DNA of 64,000 nt from the NCBI RefSeq assembly GCF_000688515.1, contig NZ_JHZK01000004.1, positions 1 to 64,000 of the forward strand, given 5' to 3'. This document shows positions 16,231 through 27,107 of the stretch, one piece after another. Below the pieces are notes generated by a model. It searched no databases and had not been told where the DNA came from. It worked only from the letters and a program-made list of their open reading frames with translations. This DNA is from Afifella pfennigii DSM 17143. GTDB lineage: Bacteria > Pseudomonadota > Alphaproteobacteria > Rhizobiales > Afifellaceae. The stretch's first letter is position 1. Every line of letters starts with the position of its first letter. The translations under genes were made by a program, and so were the position numbers.

Positions 16231-17652
16231 ATGCACATCGCCGAAAACGGCCATTTTCCGCGACTGCGGCAGGATATCTGGCTGAAGCCGATGCAGGGCT
16301 ATGCGCTCGTCCACGGCCATCACCCCTCCTCCATCGGCATGCTGCATCCCTCGCACGCCTTCTTCCTGGCGCTTTGCGACGGCCGGCTCGGAGGGGCCGA
16401 ACTCGCCTATCTCTACGGCGAGACCTACGGACTTGCGCCAGCGGAAGCCGAGACAGAGGCGGCGGGGCTTCTCGGCCTTCACGAGGCGTTGCTCGCCAGC
16501 GGCGAGGGCGCGACATGGGGAACGCCAGCCGGCGCCTGCCGAACAAACCGCTTTTCGCCGCGCCGTTTTCTTTATCCGGGCGACGATCGTCTGCTTGCCA
16601 GCGCCGCCTTCGGCCAATGGCCGGTGCCGGCGGGCATCAACATCACCCTCACCTTCCAATGCAACTTTGCCTGTTCTTATTGCTACCAGGACCTCTCGCA
16701 GACCGGCGACCGGCGCTGGGATCTCGGCAAATGCCGCGAACTCATCGAGGAGGCGGCCGATTGGGGCGTCGTCTTTCTCGGCCTGACCGGCGGCGAGCCG
16801 ACGATCTTCAAGGGCTGGCTGGAGCTCTTGGAGCACGGCCTTGAGCGCGGCATGATCCCGGTGATGACGTCCAACGGCTCGGTCATCGGCGGCGACCGCA
16901 GCATCGCCGAGCGCCTCGCCGCCGCGGGCATGCGCGAGATGACCATCTCCCTCGACGCCGGCACGCCCGCCCTGCACGACGCCGTCACCGGGTCGCGCGG
17001 GCACTTTCCCAGGGTCCTCAACGCCATCCGCCATCTCGTCGATGCCGGCATCCGCGTCGTCGTCAAAAGCGTCCTGACGCCGGCGACGCAGCATGGCGTC
17101 GACGAGATGATCGACCTGCTCGTCAGCCTTGGCGTCGCGGAGATCGGCATCACCCAGATGGAGGGCGGCGCCGTCGGCTCCGGCGCCAACAGCGCGCCCG
17201 GCCTCAGCCTGGCGGAGCGCCAGCTGGTGCGCGAGACGGTGCTGGCTCGGCGGGCGCGCTATGCCGGCCTTTGCGCCATCCATCCGCCGAAGGGGAACGG
17301 CCGGCCCTGGCGCGAAGACGAATGGTATCCCTGCGGCGGGCTCAATATGGGCATGTCGATCTTCCCCAGCGGCGAGGTCACCGTCTGCGACAAGATGCAT
17401 GGCGTGAAAGACTTCACCTACGGCAACGTCTTTGCGGCGGGGCTGAAGGAGATATGGAACGGGGAGGCGTTCGCGGCCCTGCGGGCGCGCACCCTCGACC
17501 AGGCGCTCGTCGATCCGGACTGCGCGCGCTGCTCAAAACTCGGCCATTGCCGAACGGCATGCTTCGTCGACGCCTTCAACGCCACGGGCAGCTACTACGC
17601 CAAGGACCCGCATTGCGGCGGCCCTTTCCTTCACGACAGGCTTTGCAGCTGA
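16231..17652 (+). CDS. radical SAM/SPASM peptide-modifying enzyme
   Basis: This 473-aa protein follows a GGGAGG site. Residues 1-90 look like a PqqD-type winged-helix recognition element for leader binding. The radical SAM core starts near 135, with the [4Fe-4S] motif C144-x3-C148-x2-C151 and GGEP at 187-190. The C-terminal SPASM domain is complete: C368-x12-G-x4-C386, then C431-x2-C434-x5-C440-x3-C444, then C462, enough for two auxiliary clusters. Such enzymes make thioether (sactionine/ranthipeptide) or C-C crosslinks in precursor peptides. The adjacent Cys-containing 61-aa peptide is the likely substrate. The exact reaction is unknown, and quinohaemoprotein-type maturases are an alternative relation. 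Confidence 0.85.
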   Translation: MHIAENGHFPRLRQDIWLKPMQGYALVHGHHPSSIGMLHPSHAFFLALCDGRLGGAELAYLYGETYGLAPAEAETEAAGLLGLHEALLASGEGATWGTPAGACRTNRFSPRRFLYPGDDRLLASAAFGQWPVPAGINITLTFQCNFACSYCYQDLSQTGDRRWDLGKCRELIEEAADWGVVFLGLTGGEPTIFKGWLELLEHGLERGMIPVMTSNGSVIGGDRSIAERLAAAGMREMTISLDAGTPALHDAVTGSRGHFPRVLNAIRHLVDAGIRVVVKSVLTPATQHGVDEMIDLLVSLGVAEIGITQMEGGAVGSGANSAPGLSLAERQLVRETVLARRARYAGLCAIHPPKGNGRPWREDEWYPCGGLNMGMSIFPSGEVTVCDKMHGVKDFTYGNVFAAGLKEIWNGEAFAALRARTLDQALVDPDCARCSKLGHCRTACFVDAFNATGSYYAKDPHCGGPFLHDRLCS

Positions 17653-17664
17653 GGAGGCGACAGG

Positions 17665-18330
17665 ATGAGCGTGAAATTCGATATCGGCTATCACGGCCAG
17701 CTGACCGAGGACGCGAATGACGGTCTCCTCGACCAGCAGCAGCTCGGCTATGTCGTCGCCGCCAACATCGCCCAGGATCTGTTGCAGACGCAAAGCTGCG
17801 TGCATTTCGACAATTGCGACTTTCCCGGCGGCATCGCCCATATCGCCGATGAATGGAACCTGATCGAGAAGGTCGGCGACAAATACGCCAATGCGGCGCT
17901 GGCGGCCTTCGGCGCGCTATTGCACACGACGCAGGATTTCTACGCCCATTCCAACTGGATCGAGCTGCATGTCGGCGAGGCGCCGATCCCGGTCTGGGAC
18001 CAGAAGCTGGCCAGCCTGCCGGCTGATATCGTCAGCGGCACATGGGCACTCGGCTCGCCGAAGCTCTGCGGGCCCGACGCGCCGAGCCACAGCCAGCTCA
18101 ACAAGGACAACCCCAATTCCAAGGAAGGCGGCAAGATCGTCGACAGCGGGCCGAATGCCGGAAAGAGCCTGTTCGAGCTCGCCTTCGCCACCGCGCTCGC
18201 CGCCACCAAGGTGCAGTTCGCGCGCTTTGCCGCGCTGCCGCTCGCCTATGGGCAGGGCTATGCCTCCACGCACGGCGAGGCGCTGGAGCAGCTCATCGCC
18301 GCCAACCGGGAGCTGCGCGAGATGTCCTGA
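17665..18330 (+). CDS. HET-C / zinc phospholipase C-like protein
   Basis: This 221-aa protein begins 12 bp after the radical SAM gene with a GAGGAG site, so it belongs to the same transcript. The motif H87-T-T-Q-D91-F-Y-A-H95-S-N-W98 and the later S-H-S-Q-L-N-K-D (141-148) match the HET-C domain, a helical fold related to zinc-dependent phospholipase C/P1 nuclease. His47, Asp49 and His59 could complete a metal site. There is no signal peptide or clear membrane segment. In fungi HET-C is linked to incompatibility. Bacterial members are poorly known. Its role with the modified peptide (toxin, processing or membrane action) is unknown. Confidence 0.7.
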   Translation: MSVKFDIGYHGQLTEDANDGLLDQQQLGYVVAANIAQDLLQTQSCVHFDNCDFPGGIAHIADEWNLIEKVGDKYANAALAAFGALLHTTQDFYAHSNWIELHVGEAPIPVWDQKLASLPADIVSGTWALGSPKLCGPDAPSHSQLNKDNPNSKEGGKIVDSGPNAGKSLFELAFATALAATKVQFARFAALPLAYGQGYASTHGEALEQLIAANRELREMS

Positions 18331-18344
18331 GCCGGGCGAGCCGG

Positions 18345-20303
<1,959 letters not shown>

Positions 20304-20473
20304 GAGCTTGTCCAAGGGTGTGACCAGGTTCGTTCCAAAACCGTCGGAACGGCTGGTGATGCCCATGCCACAGCGCCGCGGAAGCGCCAAGTGCACTGTC
20401 CACTGCAACCCCCCAAGCGCCTTGCCTTCGGCGGTCAAAGTGCCTATCGCCAGAGGTCCACGGAGATAGCCCC

Positions 20474-22213
20474 ATGATGAGGCGTTCGCTCATCGCTCTC
20501 GGCGTCCTGGCCGTCCTTGTCGGCGGCCTGGTTTTCCTCGCCAGCCAGATCGTTTCCGCCGACGACATCAAGCGCCAGGTCGGCGAGCAGATATCGGCCT
20601 GGACCGGCCGGGAGGTCTCGCTGCAGGGCGATGCCGTCGTGGCTCTCTTGCCGACGCTCAGCGTCAAGCTGAAGGACGTTCAGATCGCCGGGCCGCGAGG
20701 GGCCGAGGAACCCTTCGTGCAGATGGAATACCTGAAGGCCTCCATCCGCTTCATCCCGCTGCTCATCGGAGAAGTCCGGATCGAGGACTTCATCATCGTC
20801 GGCCCGGATATCCGCCTCATCCGCACCGAGGACGGCACCCGCAGCTGGGATTTCGACAGCGGCGCGGCGGCGCTGCAGCTCGCCTTCGCCGGCGACGTCA
20901 GGCTCGGCGCCTTCGTCGTGCGTCAGGGCCGCATTCTCTACGACAATGCACTGACCGGGCAGAAGGAGGAGCTGACGAACGTCAATCTGGACCTCACCTG
21001 GAACAGCGTGCGCCAGCCGATCGAGCTGTCCGGAAACCTGGAGTGGCGCGGCGAGCGGATCAATCTCGCCGCCGCCGCGCAGGAACCCTATCGCTTCATC
21101 CGCGGCGGAGAGACGCCGCTCAACGTCGACGTGCAATCGGTCAATTTCAACGGCGCCTTCTCCGGCACGATGCGCAATCCGCGCGAGCCGGGCCTCGTCG
21201 GCAGGATGGCGTTCAACGCCGAAGACATGCCGCGCTTCCTCACCTGGATCGAAAATCCCTTCGCCGAGACGGCGCCCCTCAACGCCGTCCGAATCGATTC
21301 CAACGTGGAGTTCGCCGGGCGGAAGGCGAGTTTCGCCGACGCCACCATCAATCTCAACACCGTGCCGGGGCGCGGCGCCTTCACCGTCGACCTGACCGGC
21401 CGCCCCGCCATCACCGGCACCCTCGCCTTTCCCCGTTTCGACGCTTCGCCGGCGCTCGCGCATCTGGTGACATGGGACGAGGAGGACAGCCTCCTCGCCG
21501 GGCGGGTCAACCATGCGTGGCTGAACGAATTCACCGCCGATCTGCGCGTCTCCGCCGACGAGGTGCAAATGAAGGCGCTGCGCGTCGGCCCCGTCGCAGC
21601 GTCGCTTCTGGTGGGCAGCGGCAAGGCGACGCTCACCATTGGCGAGGCAACCCTCTACGGGGGACGGCTCAGCGGCTCCATCAGCCTTGCCGGCGATGAG
21701 GTGCCGCAGGTGGAGGCGGCCTGGCGGGCGAGCGGCGTTCGAGCCGGCGAGGTGATGGCCGCTCTCGGACTGCCCCCCTTCTCCGGTCTCACCGATCTTT
21801 CCACCGAGATCAGCGCCCGCGGCGAGCGATTGAACAATCTCGTGGAGACCCTGCAAGGGCGTCTTTCCCTCACCGCCTCCGATGGCCGCCTGCCCTATAT
21901 CGACCTTGCCGAGGCGACGAACGGCGAAGGCGGCACGACGAAGCCCCTCTTGTCGCCCGATGCCAGCACCGATTTTACCCGCCTGGAGGCCGAGCTCGTC
22001 TTCCGCGAGCGGATCGGGCGGCTTGAACGGGGCATGGTGGCCACCGGCGCCTATGCGGCCGAGCTTTCCGGCGATATCGGCCTTGAGAGCCGCACCCTGG
22101 CCCTTTCCGGCACGATGCAGCCGAATGCGAGCGACACTTCGGACGTGCCGCTGCGCGTCGTCGGCACGCTGGCGAGCCCGGCGATCTCCATCGCCCCGCC
22201 GCCATCCAACTGA
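20474..22213 (+). CDS. AsmA-family envelope protein
   Basis: This 579-aa protein has one N-terminal transmembrane anchor (residues 3-27) and a long beta-rich periplasmic body. The [27 protein letters not shown] start and the C-terminal [17 protein letters not shown] region are typical of AsmA/TamB-like bridge proteins. AsmA relatives are tied to lipid transport and outer-membrane assembly. The gene is divergent from the acetoacetyl-CoA synthetase and appears monocistronic. The specific cargo is unknown. Confidence 0.8.
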   Translation: MMRRSLIALGVLAVLVGGLVFLASQIVSADDIKRQVGEQISAWTGREVSLQGDAVVALLPTLSVKLKDVQIAGPRGAEEPFVQMEYLKASIRFIPLLIGEVRIEDFIIVGPDIRLIRTEDGTRSWDFDSGAAALQLAFAGDVRLGAFVVRQGRILYDNALTGQKEELTNVNLDLTWNSVRQPIELSGNLEWRGERINLAAAAQEPYRFIRGGETPLNVDVQSVNFNGAFSGTMRNPREPGLVGRMAFNAEDMPRFLTWIENPFAETAPLNAVRIDSNVEFAGRKASFADATINLNTVPGRGAFTVDLTGRPAITGTLAFPRFDASPALAHLVTWDEEDSLLAGRVNHAWLNEFTADLRVSADEVQMKALRVGPVAASLLVGSGKATLTIGEATLYGGRLSGSISLAGDEVPQVEAAWRASGVRAGEVMAALGLPPFSGLTDLSTEISARGERLNNLVETLQGRLSLTASDGRLPYIDLAEATNGEGGTTKPLLSPDASTDFTRLEAELVFRERIGRLERGMVATGAYAAELSGDIGLESRTLALSGTMQPNASDTSDVPLRVVGTLASPAISIAPPPSN

Positions 22214-22231
22214 GACGGCAGGACGGCTCCC

Positions 22232-23023
22232 TCAGGGAGCGCGGGCCGGGGCGCGGGCCTTGCCGATGACGGAAGCCGTCAGCACGCCGAGCGTCACCAA
22301 GGCGACCAGAATGGTGCAAACGGCGTTGATCTCCGGGGTCACGCCGCGGCGGACCTGGCTGTAGATCTTCATCGGCAGCGTGGTGGCGCCTGGCCCGGTG
22401 GTGAAGCTGGCGATGACGAGATCGTCCAGCGACAGGGAGAAGGCCAGCATCCAGCCCGCCGCCACGGCCGGGAAGATGAGCGGCAGGGTGATGGCGAAAA
22501 ACGTCTTCACCGGCGTCGCGCCGAGATCCAGCGCGGCCTCCTCCAGCGCGCGATCGAAAGCCAGGAGCCGCGACTGCACCACCACGGCCACGAAGCACAT
22601 GGAGAAGGTGATATGGGCGAGCGTCACCGTCCAGAAGCCACGGTCGAAATTGATCGCGACGAACAGCAGAAGTAGCGACAGGCCGGTGATCACTTCCGGC
22701 ATGACGAGCGGCGCATAGACCATGCCGGAGAACAGCGTTCGACCGTAAAAGCGGCCGCCGCGCACCAGGGCAAGCGCCGCGAGCGTGCCGAGGACGGTCG
22801 CCACGCTCGCCGACAAGAGCCCCACCCGGACGGTGACCCAGGCGGCGTTGAGGATGCTTTCGTTGGAAAGCAGCTCCACATACCAGCGGGTGGAAAAGCC
22901 GCCCCAGACGGTGACGATGCGCGAATCGTTGAAGGAATACAGGATGAGAATGAGAATCGGCAGGTAAAGAAAGGCCAGGCCGAAGACGAGGGAGACGAGA
23001 TTGAAGGCGGTGAAGCGTCTCAT
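22232..23023 (-). CDS. potI: putrescine/spermidine ABC transporter, permease PotI
   Basis: This 263-aa inner-membrane permease has six hydrophobic helices and the EAA loop EEAALDLGATPVKTFFAITLP. The LSLDDLVIASFTTGPGATTLPMKIYS block is characteristic of PotC/PotI-type polyamine permeases. Its start overlaps the potH stop (ATGA), and it is the last gene of the potF-G-H-I operon. Confidence 0.9.
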   Translation of the reverse strand: MRRFTAFNLVSLVFGLAFLYLPILILILYSFNDSRIVTVWGGFSTRWYVELLSNESILNAAWVTVRVGLLSASVATVLGTLAALALVRGGRFYGRTLFSGMVYAPLVMPEVITGLSLLLLFVAINFDRGFWTVTLAHITFSMCFVAVVVQSRLLAFDRALEEAALDLGATPVKTFFAITLPLIFPAVAAGWMLAFSLSLDDLVIASFTTGPGATTLPMKIYSQVRRGVTPEINAVCTILVALVTLGVLTASVIGKARAPARAP

Positions 23024-23913
23024 CGCGCGGCCTTCTCCTGCATCTTCTGGAAGATGACGATCGGCACCACCAAGAGGATGAGCAGCAGGATGGCAACGGC
23101 GCTGGCGACCGGCCAGTCGCGGTTATAGAAGAACTCCACCCAGAGCGTGCGTCCGATCATCAAGGTGTCGGAGCCGCCGAGAAGGTCGGGAATGACGAAC
23201 TCGCCGACCGCCGGGATGAAAACCAGCAGCGAGCCGGCCACGATGCCCGGCACCGACAAAGGCACGGTGATGCGCCAAAAAGCCTTCAGGGGCGTGGCGC
23301 CGAGATCCATCGCCGCCTCGATCAGGCGCAGATCGAGCCTCTCCAGGGAGGCGTAGAGCGGCAGCACCATGAAGGGCAGGTAGGAATAGACGATGCCGAT
23401 ATAGACGGCCCAATCGGTGTTGATGATCTGCAAGGGCTCGGAGATGAGCCCGAGCCCGATCAGCGCCTGGTTGAGCAGGCCCTCCGGCTTCAAGATGCCG
23501 ATCCAGGCATAGACGCGGATGAGGAAAGAGGTCCAGAAGGGCAGGATCACCGCCATCAACAGAACCGGCCGGAGCCCGTCCGGCGCCCGCGCCATGGCAT
23601 AGGCGAGCGGATAGCCGACGATGAGCGTGATCAGCGTGGAGACGAGGGCGATCCGCAAGGAAGAGAGATACGCCTTGATGTAGAGCGCGTCCTCCGTCAG
23701 CCAGAGGTAATTGTCGAAGGAAAGCTGTTTCGCCTTCTCCAAGAGGTCTTTCAGCCCCTCGAAGACGGGGGTGTAGGGCGGCATGGCGATCGCCGTCTCA
23801 GACAGCGAGATCTTCAACACGATCAAAAACGGCGCCAGGAAGAAGACGAGCAGCCACAGATAGGGGACCGCCGTCACCACCTGCCGGGCCAGGAAGCTGC
23901 GCAATCCCTGCAT
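23020..23913 (-). CDS. potH: putrescine/spermidine ABC transporter, permease PotH
   Basis: This 297-aa inner-membrane permease has the EAA loop EAAMDLGATPLKAFWRITVP and the VFIPAVGEFVIPDLLGGSDT segment typical of PotB/PotH. I chose the ATG at 23913 over 23940 because it overlaps the stop of the preceding small membrane gene as ATGA, a sign of coupled translation. It pairs with PotI to form the transmembrane channel. Confidence 0.9.
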   Translation of the reverse strand: MQGLRSFLARQVVTAVPYLWLLVFFLAPFLIVLKISLSETAIAMPPYTPVFEGLKDLLEKAKQLSFDNYLWLTEDALYIKAYLSSLRIALVSTLITLIVGYPLAYAMARAPDGLRPVLLMAVILPFWTSFLIRVYAWIGILKPEGLLNQALIGLGLISEPLQIINTDWAVYIGIVYSYLPFMVLPLYASLERLDLRLIEAAMDLGATPLKAFWRITVPLSVPGIVAGSLLVFIPAVGEFVIPDLLGGSDTLMIGRTLWVEFFYNRDWPVASAVAILLLILLVVPIVIFQKMQEKAAR

Positions 23914-24323
23914 CAGAGATCGCCCCGCCATTGCGGCCAAAGCAGGAAAACCACGACGGCGAGCGTCGCCGGCACGCCGAGCCAGGCCGAGCCGAAGGCA
24001 AAGGCGAGGAAGACCAAACCGGCCAGAAGGGTAAGGCGAACGGGACCGGGCAGAGGCGCGGCGGGCGCGGCCGCGCCCCTTCGAAGCCGCAAGAGCATCG
24101 GGGGAAGAAGCAGGAGCGGCGGCAGCAACATCGCCGCGACGAGGTAGAAAAGCGCCAGATCGGGACGAAACAGCGCCATCAGCGTGAAGACAGCCATCGC
24201 CAGGGCGACGGCGGCCATCAGATGCAGGCGACGGAACGCGGCGGCGCGTTCGCGGTTGCGCTCGGCCCGGTCGCGCGGGTCGAGCGGATTGAAGAAGGCA
24301 CGGTCGAGCGCGTTCGGTTTCAT
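23913..24323 (-). CDS. small membrane protein of the pot operon, unknown function
   Basis: This 136-aa protein has a charged N-terminal segment (residues 1-32) and four hydrophobic stretches (about 35-50, 55-77, 96-112, 115-131). It is embedded in the polyamine importer operon: 4 bp after potG and overlapping potH by 4 bp, so it is cotranslated. I do not recognise a named domain. Its position suggests an accessory of the transporter or simply a conserved passenger. Confidence 0.6.
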   Translation of the reverse strand: MKPNALDRAFFNPLDPRDRAERNRERAAAFRRLHLMAAVALAMAVFTLMALFRPDLALFYLVAAMLLPPLLLLPPMLLRLRRGAAAPAAPLPGPVRLTLLAGLVFLAFAFGSAWLGVPATLAVVVFLLWPQWRGDL

Positions 24324-24327
24324 CGGG

Positions 24328-25491
24328 CTAGCCCGCCAGAAGGACGCCGGAATCGGGGCGCCAGGACAGCCATACCCGATCGTCCCAGGTGATCGGTCGC
24401 TCCACCTCGCGCGCCGCGTTCAGCCGGGTGGCGCGAACGATGTCGCCGCATGCGAGCTTGACGTTGTAGATCGACACATCGCCGAGATAGCCGATGTCCC
24501 AGACCTCGCCTTCCACCATGTTCGGCGCCGGACCGGAGGACGCGCCGGCCGGGCGATCATGGCTGATCACCATCTTCTCCGGGCGGACGGCGAACCAGAC
24601 CGTATCGCCGTTGGCTGGCAAGGACGGGCCGTTGACCACCGTTTCCACGGCGAAACCGGCGGTGGTGGCGATGCGCAGCTTGCCTTCCTCAAGCCGCTCC
24701 GCCTGGCCCTCGAAGATATTCACGTCGCCGACGAAATCGGCGATGTAGCGCGTCGCCGGGGCCTCGTAGATCTCGGCGGGCGTGGCCACCTGGATGATGC
24801 GGCCATGGTCCATCACCGCGATGCGGTCGGCCATGGTCATCGCCTCCTCCTGGTCGTGGGTGACGATGACGAAGGTGAGGCCGAGGCTTTCCTGCAGATC
24901 GGCGAGCTCGAACTGCGTCTCCTCGCGCAATTTCTTGTCGAGGGCGCCGAGCGGCTCGTCCAGGAGCAGCACCTTGGGACGCTTGGCGAGCGCGCGCGCC
25001 AGCGCCACGCGCTGCTGCTGGCCGCCGGAGAGCTGCGCCGGCTTGCGGCCGGCGAAAGGCTCCAGTTTCACAAGACGCAGCATCTGCGCCACCCGCTGGG
25101 CGATGTCGGCCTTGGCCATGCCCTCCTGCTTCAAGCCGAAGGCGATGTTGTCAGCGACGCTCATATGCGGAAACAGAGCGTAGGACTGGAACATCATGTT
25201 GACCGGGCGCTTATGCGGCGGCACGCCGGTCAGCGGGCGACCCTGCAGCAGCATCTCGCCCTCGCTCGGTTCCTCAAAGCCCGCCAGCATGCGCAGGAGC
25301 GTGGTCTTGCCGCAGCCGGACGGGCCGAGAAGGGCGAAGAATTCACGCTCGTAGATGACGAGGGACTGACGGTCGACGGCGGTGAAATCGCCAAACCGCT
25401 TGGTGACGTCGCGAAGCTCGATATACGCCGGCTCGCTCGGATCGTTCCACGGCTGGAAACTGCGCCTTACCGGCCCGAGCGTCTTGGCCAT
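24328..25491 (-). CDS. potG: putrescine/spermidine ABC transporter, ATP-binding protein PotG
   Basis: This 387-aa ABC ATPase has Walker A (GPSGCGKTT), signature LSGGQQQR, Walker B (VLLLDEPLGALDKKLR), switch His (VTHDQEEAM) and a C-terminal TOBE domain. The length and the PVNMMFQSYALFPHM block fit PotA/PotG. The start is set at ATG 25491 (MAKTLGPVRR). The frame stays open far upstream only because the tandem repeats at 25582-25873 have a period divisible by three, so the longer reading is an artefact. Confidence 0.92.
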   Translation of the reverse strand: MAKTLGPVRRSFQPWNDPSEPAYIELRDVTKRFGDFTAVDRQSLVIYEREFFALLGPSGCGKTTLLRMLAGFEEPSEGEMLLQGRPLTGVPPHKRPVNMMFQSYALFPHMSVADNIAFGLKQEGMAKADIAQRVAQMLRLVKLEPFAGRKPAQLSGGQQQRVALARALAKRPKVLLLDEPLGALDKKLREETQFELADLQESLGLTFVIVTHDQEEAMTMADRIAVMDHGRIIQVATPAEIYEAPATRYIADFVGDVNIFEGQAERLEEGKLRIATTAGFAVETVVNGPSLPANGDTVWFAVRPEKMVISHDRPAGASSGPAPNMVEGEVWDIGYLGDVSIYNVKLACGDIVRATRLNAAREVERPITWDDRVWLSWRPDSGVLLAG

Positions 25492-25581
25492 GCGCGAACC
25501 CTTCTTTCTCAAAAGGCAGGCGCCGGAGGGGCACCGCGCCCGACCATGCGCGATCGGGCGGGCCCATGGCGCCCGCCCAAC

Positions 25582-25873
25582 TGACACGTTCACTGCGGGG
25601 CGGGCGCTTGGCGGCCGCCCCAATGACACATTCACTGCGGGGCGGGCGCTTGGCGGCCGCCCCAATGACACATTCACTGCGGGGCGGGCGCTTGGCGGCC
25701 GCCCCAATGACACATTCACTGCGGGGCGGGCGCTTGGCGGCCGCCCCAATGACACGTTCACTGCGGGGCGGGCGCTTGGCGGCCGCCCCAATGACACGTT
25801 CACTGCGGGGCGGGCGCTTGGCGTCCGCCCCAATGACACGTTCACTGCGGGGCGGGCGCTTGGCGTCCGCCCC
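25582..25873. repeat. seven tandem 42-bp hairpin-forming repeats between potF and potG
   Basis: Seven head-to-tail copies start at 25591, 25633, 25675, 25717, 25759, 25801 and 25843. Each contains GGGGCGG and CCGCCCC arms around an 11-nt loop, so each can fold into a stable hairpin. The last two copies carry GCGTCC for GCGGCC, which weakens one base pair, and the linker alternates between ACGTTC and ACATTC. The array fills the gap between the potF stop and the potG start on the operon transcript. No unique spacers are present, so it is not CRISPR. Confidence 0.92.
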
Positions 25874-25883
25874 GCGGCCGACA

Positions 25884-26975
25884 TTACTGGCCGGTCTTCA
25901 CACTCGTCCAGGTGCGGGTGACGATGCGCTGCGTCTTTGGGTCGTAGGAATCGACCGTAAACAGCTTTTCCATCACATCCTCGGGCGGATAGATCGCCGG
26001 ATCCTCCGCCACCTCCGCATCCAGATGCTGCGTCGCGTCCTTGTTGCCGTTGGCGTAGAAGACGTAGTTGGACGCCTTGGCGATGACTTCCGGGCGCAGC
26101 ATGTAATTGATGAAGGTATGGGCGTTCTCCGGATGCGGGGCATCGGCCGGGATCGCCATCTGGTCGAACCACATCTGCGCGCCTTCCGTCGGGATCACGT
26201 ATTCCACGTTGACGCCGTCGGCGGCCGCGTCGATCGCCTGGAAAACGTCGCCCGACCAGCCGACCGCCAGGCAGATGTCGCCATTGGCGAGCGCGTCGAT
26301 ATAGGCGGAGGAGTGGAACTTCTGGATATAGGGCCGGATCGCCTTCAGCGCCTCGCCGGCCTTGGCGATGTCGTCCGGATCCTTGGAGTTCGGATCAAGA
26401 CCGAGATAGTTCAGCGCCGCCGGGATGGTCTCGGCCGGCGCGTCGAGCATGTAGACGCCGCAATCCTCGAATTTGGAGACGATCTCAGGGTCGAAGATCA
26501 TGTCCCAGGAATCGGTCGGGGCGTCGGGCATGCGCTCGGCGATCTTGTCGACATTGAAGCCGATGCCGGTCGTGCCCCACATGTAATTGACCGAATAGGC
26601 GTTGTCGGGATCGTATTTCTCCACGCGCTCGGCGATGGCCTCCCAGACATGGGTGAGGTTCGGCAGCTTGGACATGTCGAGCTTCTGCAGCGCGCCGGCC
26701 TCAATCTGGCGGACCATGAAGGGCGCGGCGGAAGGCACCACGACGTCGTAGCCGGTACCGCCGGAGAGAAGCTTGGTCTCAAGGATCTCGTTGGAATCGT
26801 AGACGTCGTAGACGACCTTGATGCCGGTCTCGGCGGTGAACTCCTCCAAAATGCTCTCGTCGATATAATCCGACCAGTTGTAGACGTTGACCACCTTCTC
26901 CTCTTGGGCGAAGGCGGCCGTGCCGAGGCTGAAGGCCGCAAGGCCCGCGGCGACGCTGAGAAGCGCTCTAGACAT
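25884..26975 (-). CDS. potF: putrescine ABC transporter, substrate-binding protein PotF
   Basis: This 363-aa periplasmic protein has a signal peptide ending near AAFA-QE. The mature protein opens VVNVYNWSDYIDESILEEF, and the GWSGDVFQA and FYANGNKDA blocks are typical of polyamine-binding PotD/PotF. Start 26975 has a strong GGAAGGAG ribosome site, which excludes a longer start at 27059. It is the promoter-proximal gene of the pot operon and is separated from potG by a hairpin array, which would favour excess binding protein. Confidence 0.92.
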   Translation of the reverse strand: MSRALLSVAAGLAAFSLGTAAFAQEEKVVNVYNWSDYIDESILEEFTAETGIKVVYDVYDSNEILETKLLSGGTGYDVVVPSAAPFMVRQIEAGALQKLDMSKLPNLTHVWEAIAERVEKYDPDNAYSVNYMWGTTGIGFNVDKIAERMPDAPTDSWDMIFDPEIVSKFEDCGVYMLDAPAETIPAALNYLGLDPNSKDPDDIAKAGEALKAIRPYIQKFHSSAYIDALANGDICLAVGWSGDVFQAIDAAADGVNVEYVIPTEGAQMWFDQMAIPADAPHPENAHTFINYMLRPEVIAKASNYVFYANGNKDATQHLDAEVAEDPAIYPPEDVMEKLFTVDSYDPKTQRIVTRTWTSVKTGQ

Positions 26976-27107
26976 GTCAACTCCTTCCCTGTGAAGGCGA
27001 GCCCGCCTGCGCGGCAGACGGGCCTGCTTCATTCCTGACATGGCCGGCACCATAGGCACGAGCGCGGCTCCGCTTCAATCGCGCAGGATGAGAAATCCGC
27101 ACCCTTT

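Noticed and set aside
13690-17400. Very long open frame (over 1,200 codons) on the minus strand across fbpB and the RiPP-like island
   Set aside because: It is opposite to well-supported genes, has Arg/Gly/Asp/His-biased low-complexity composition typical of the antisense of high-GC coding DNA, and contains no recognisable domain.
16231-17652. PqqE (pyrroloquinoline quinone synthesis)
   Set aside because: No pqqA-like Glu/Tyr peptide, pqqB, pqqC or separate pqqD is adjacent; the neighbouring peptide has Cys in place of the Glu-x3-Tyr pattern.
25582-25873. CRISPR array
   Set aside because: The units are directly adjacent with no unique spacers, and no cas genes are near.
25492-26172. N-terminal extension of PotG through the 42-bp repeats giving a repetitive protein
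   Set aside because: The frame is open only because the repeat period is a multiple of three. It overlaps potF, and the true PotG N-terminus begins at 25491.
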